In this document: positions 60,898 through 62,000 of the stretch, one piece after another | How the letters are laid out: every line of letters begins with the position of its first letter | How positions within the stretch are numbered: the stretch's first letter is position 1 | NCBI GenBank assembly: GCA_014529385.2 | Contig: CM043944.1 | Location: forward strand, 53,356,768 to 53,418,767 | From: Adiantum capillus-veneris | Lineage: Eukaryota; Streptophyta; Polypodiopsida; Polypodiales; Pteridaceae | Direction of reading: 5' to 3' | Length of the DNA stretch: 62,000 nucleotides | Position numbers and translations under genes: made by a program | Notes under the pieces: model-generated | The model's database searches: none | Told to the model about the DNA's origin: nothing | The model's input: the letters and a program-made list of their open reading frames with translations, nothing else

Positions 60898-60917
60898 CTC
60901 CTCAGTGGGGGCACCAA
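60898..60917 (-). other. E3 primer-binding site
   Basis: Directly inside the 5' LTR on the minus strand: ...CTTCA, 3 nt, TGGTGCCCCCACTGAGG. The TGG start is what is expected opposite a tRNA CCA end; I did not assign the tRNA. Confidence 0.55.
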
Positions 60918-60919
60918 TT

Positions 60920-62000
<1,081 letters not shown>

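Overview
The window looks like repeat-dense nuclear DNA of a land plant. The clues are GT-AG introns, TATA-type promoters, Ty3/gypsy polyproteins including one with the duplicated RNase H of the plant Tat/Ogre-like lineages, a LINE reverse-transcriptase tail and very long (AC)n and (GA)n arrays. A large-genome fern or other seed-free plant is my best guess, but no diagnostic host gene is present. I see no ordinary host gene, tRNA, rRNA or CRISPR array. Nearly everything is mobile or tandemly repeated DNA. All similarities were judged by eye.

Layout: 1-8 kb holds a coiled-coil gene scrap, two decayed LINE fragments on the minus strand, a family B repeat copy and a 1.4-kb inverted-repeat element. 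8-34 kb is a mosaic of four dispersed repeat families (A, B, C, D). They repeatedly begin and end at (CA)n arrays. Family A is a Penelope-like retroelement: one long degenerate copy (17.4-21.2 kb) carries RT motifs including YMDD, and two short deletion derivatives share its 3' end. All three copies end in the same foldable hairpin directly followed by (CA)n. The D-(CA)n-C-(CA)n-A block is tandemly duplicated (23.5-28.2 and 28.2-32.1 kb).

33.9-43.3 kb is the most unusual region: a candidate 9.4-kb DNA element bounded by 20-bp inverted repeats (19/20 match). It carries four genes in two convergent pairs. On the plus strand are a DDE-transposase-like gene and a histone H3-like gene that starts MARTKQTAR and ends in an H3 fold. 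On the minus strand are an intact 488-residue unknown protein (gene A) and a broken unknown protein (gene B). In the central spacer, where the two pairs meet, lie two hairpins with the same 20-bp arm sequence and 30-nt loops. I know of no described element with this content.

43.6-62 kb is nested LTR retrotransposons. There is a plus-strand gag remnant, then three minus-strand Ty3/gypsy elements: E2, whose integrase has lost catalytic residues; E1, which encodes gag and protease but no RT and sits 14 bp inside an E2 LTR with an ACGT target duplication; and E3, a Tat-like element inserted into the E2 pol and cut by the window end. Leaders of these elements encode a conserved ~65-residue module of unknown function.
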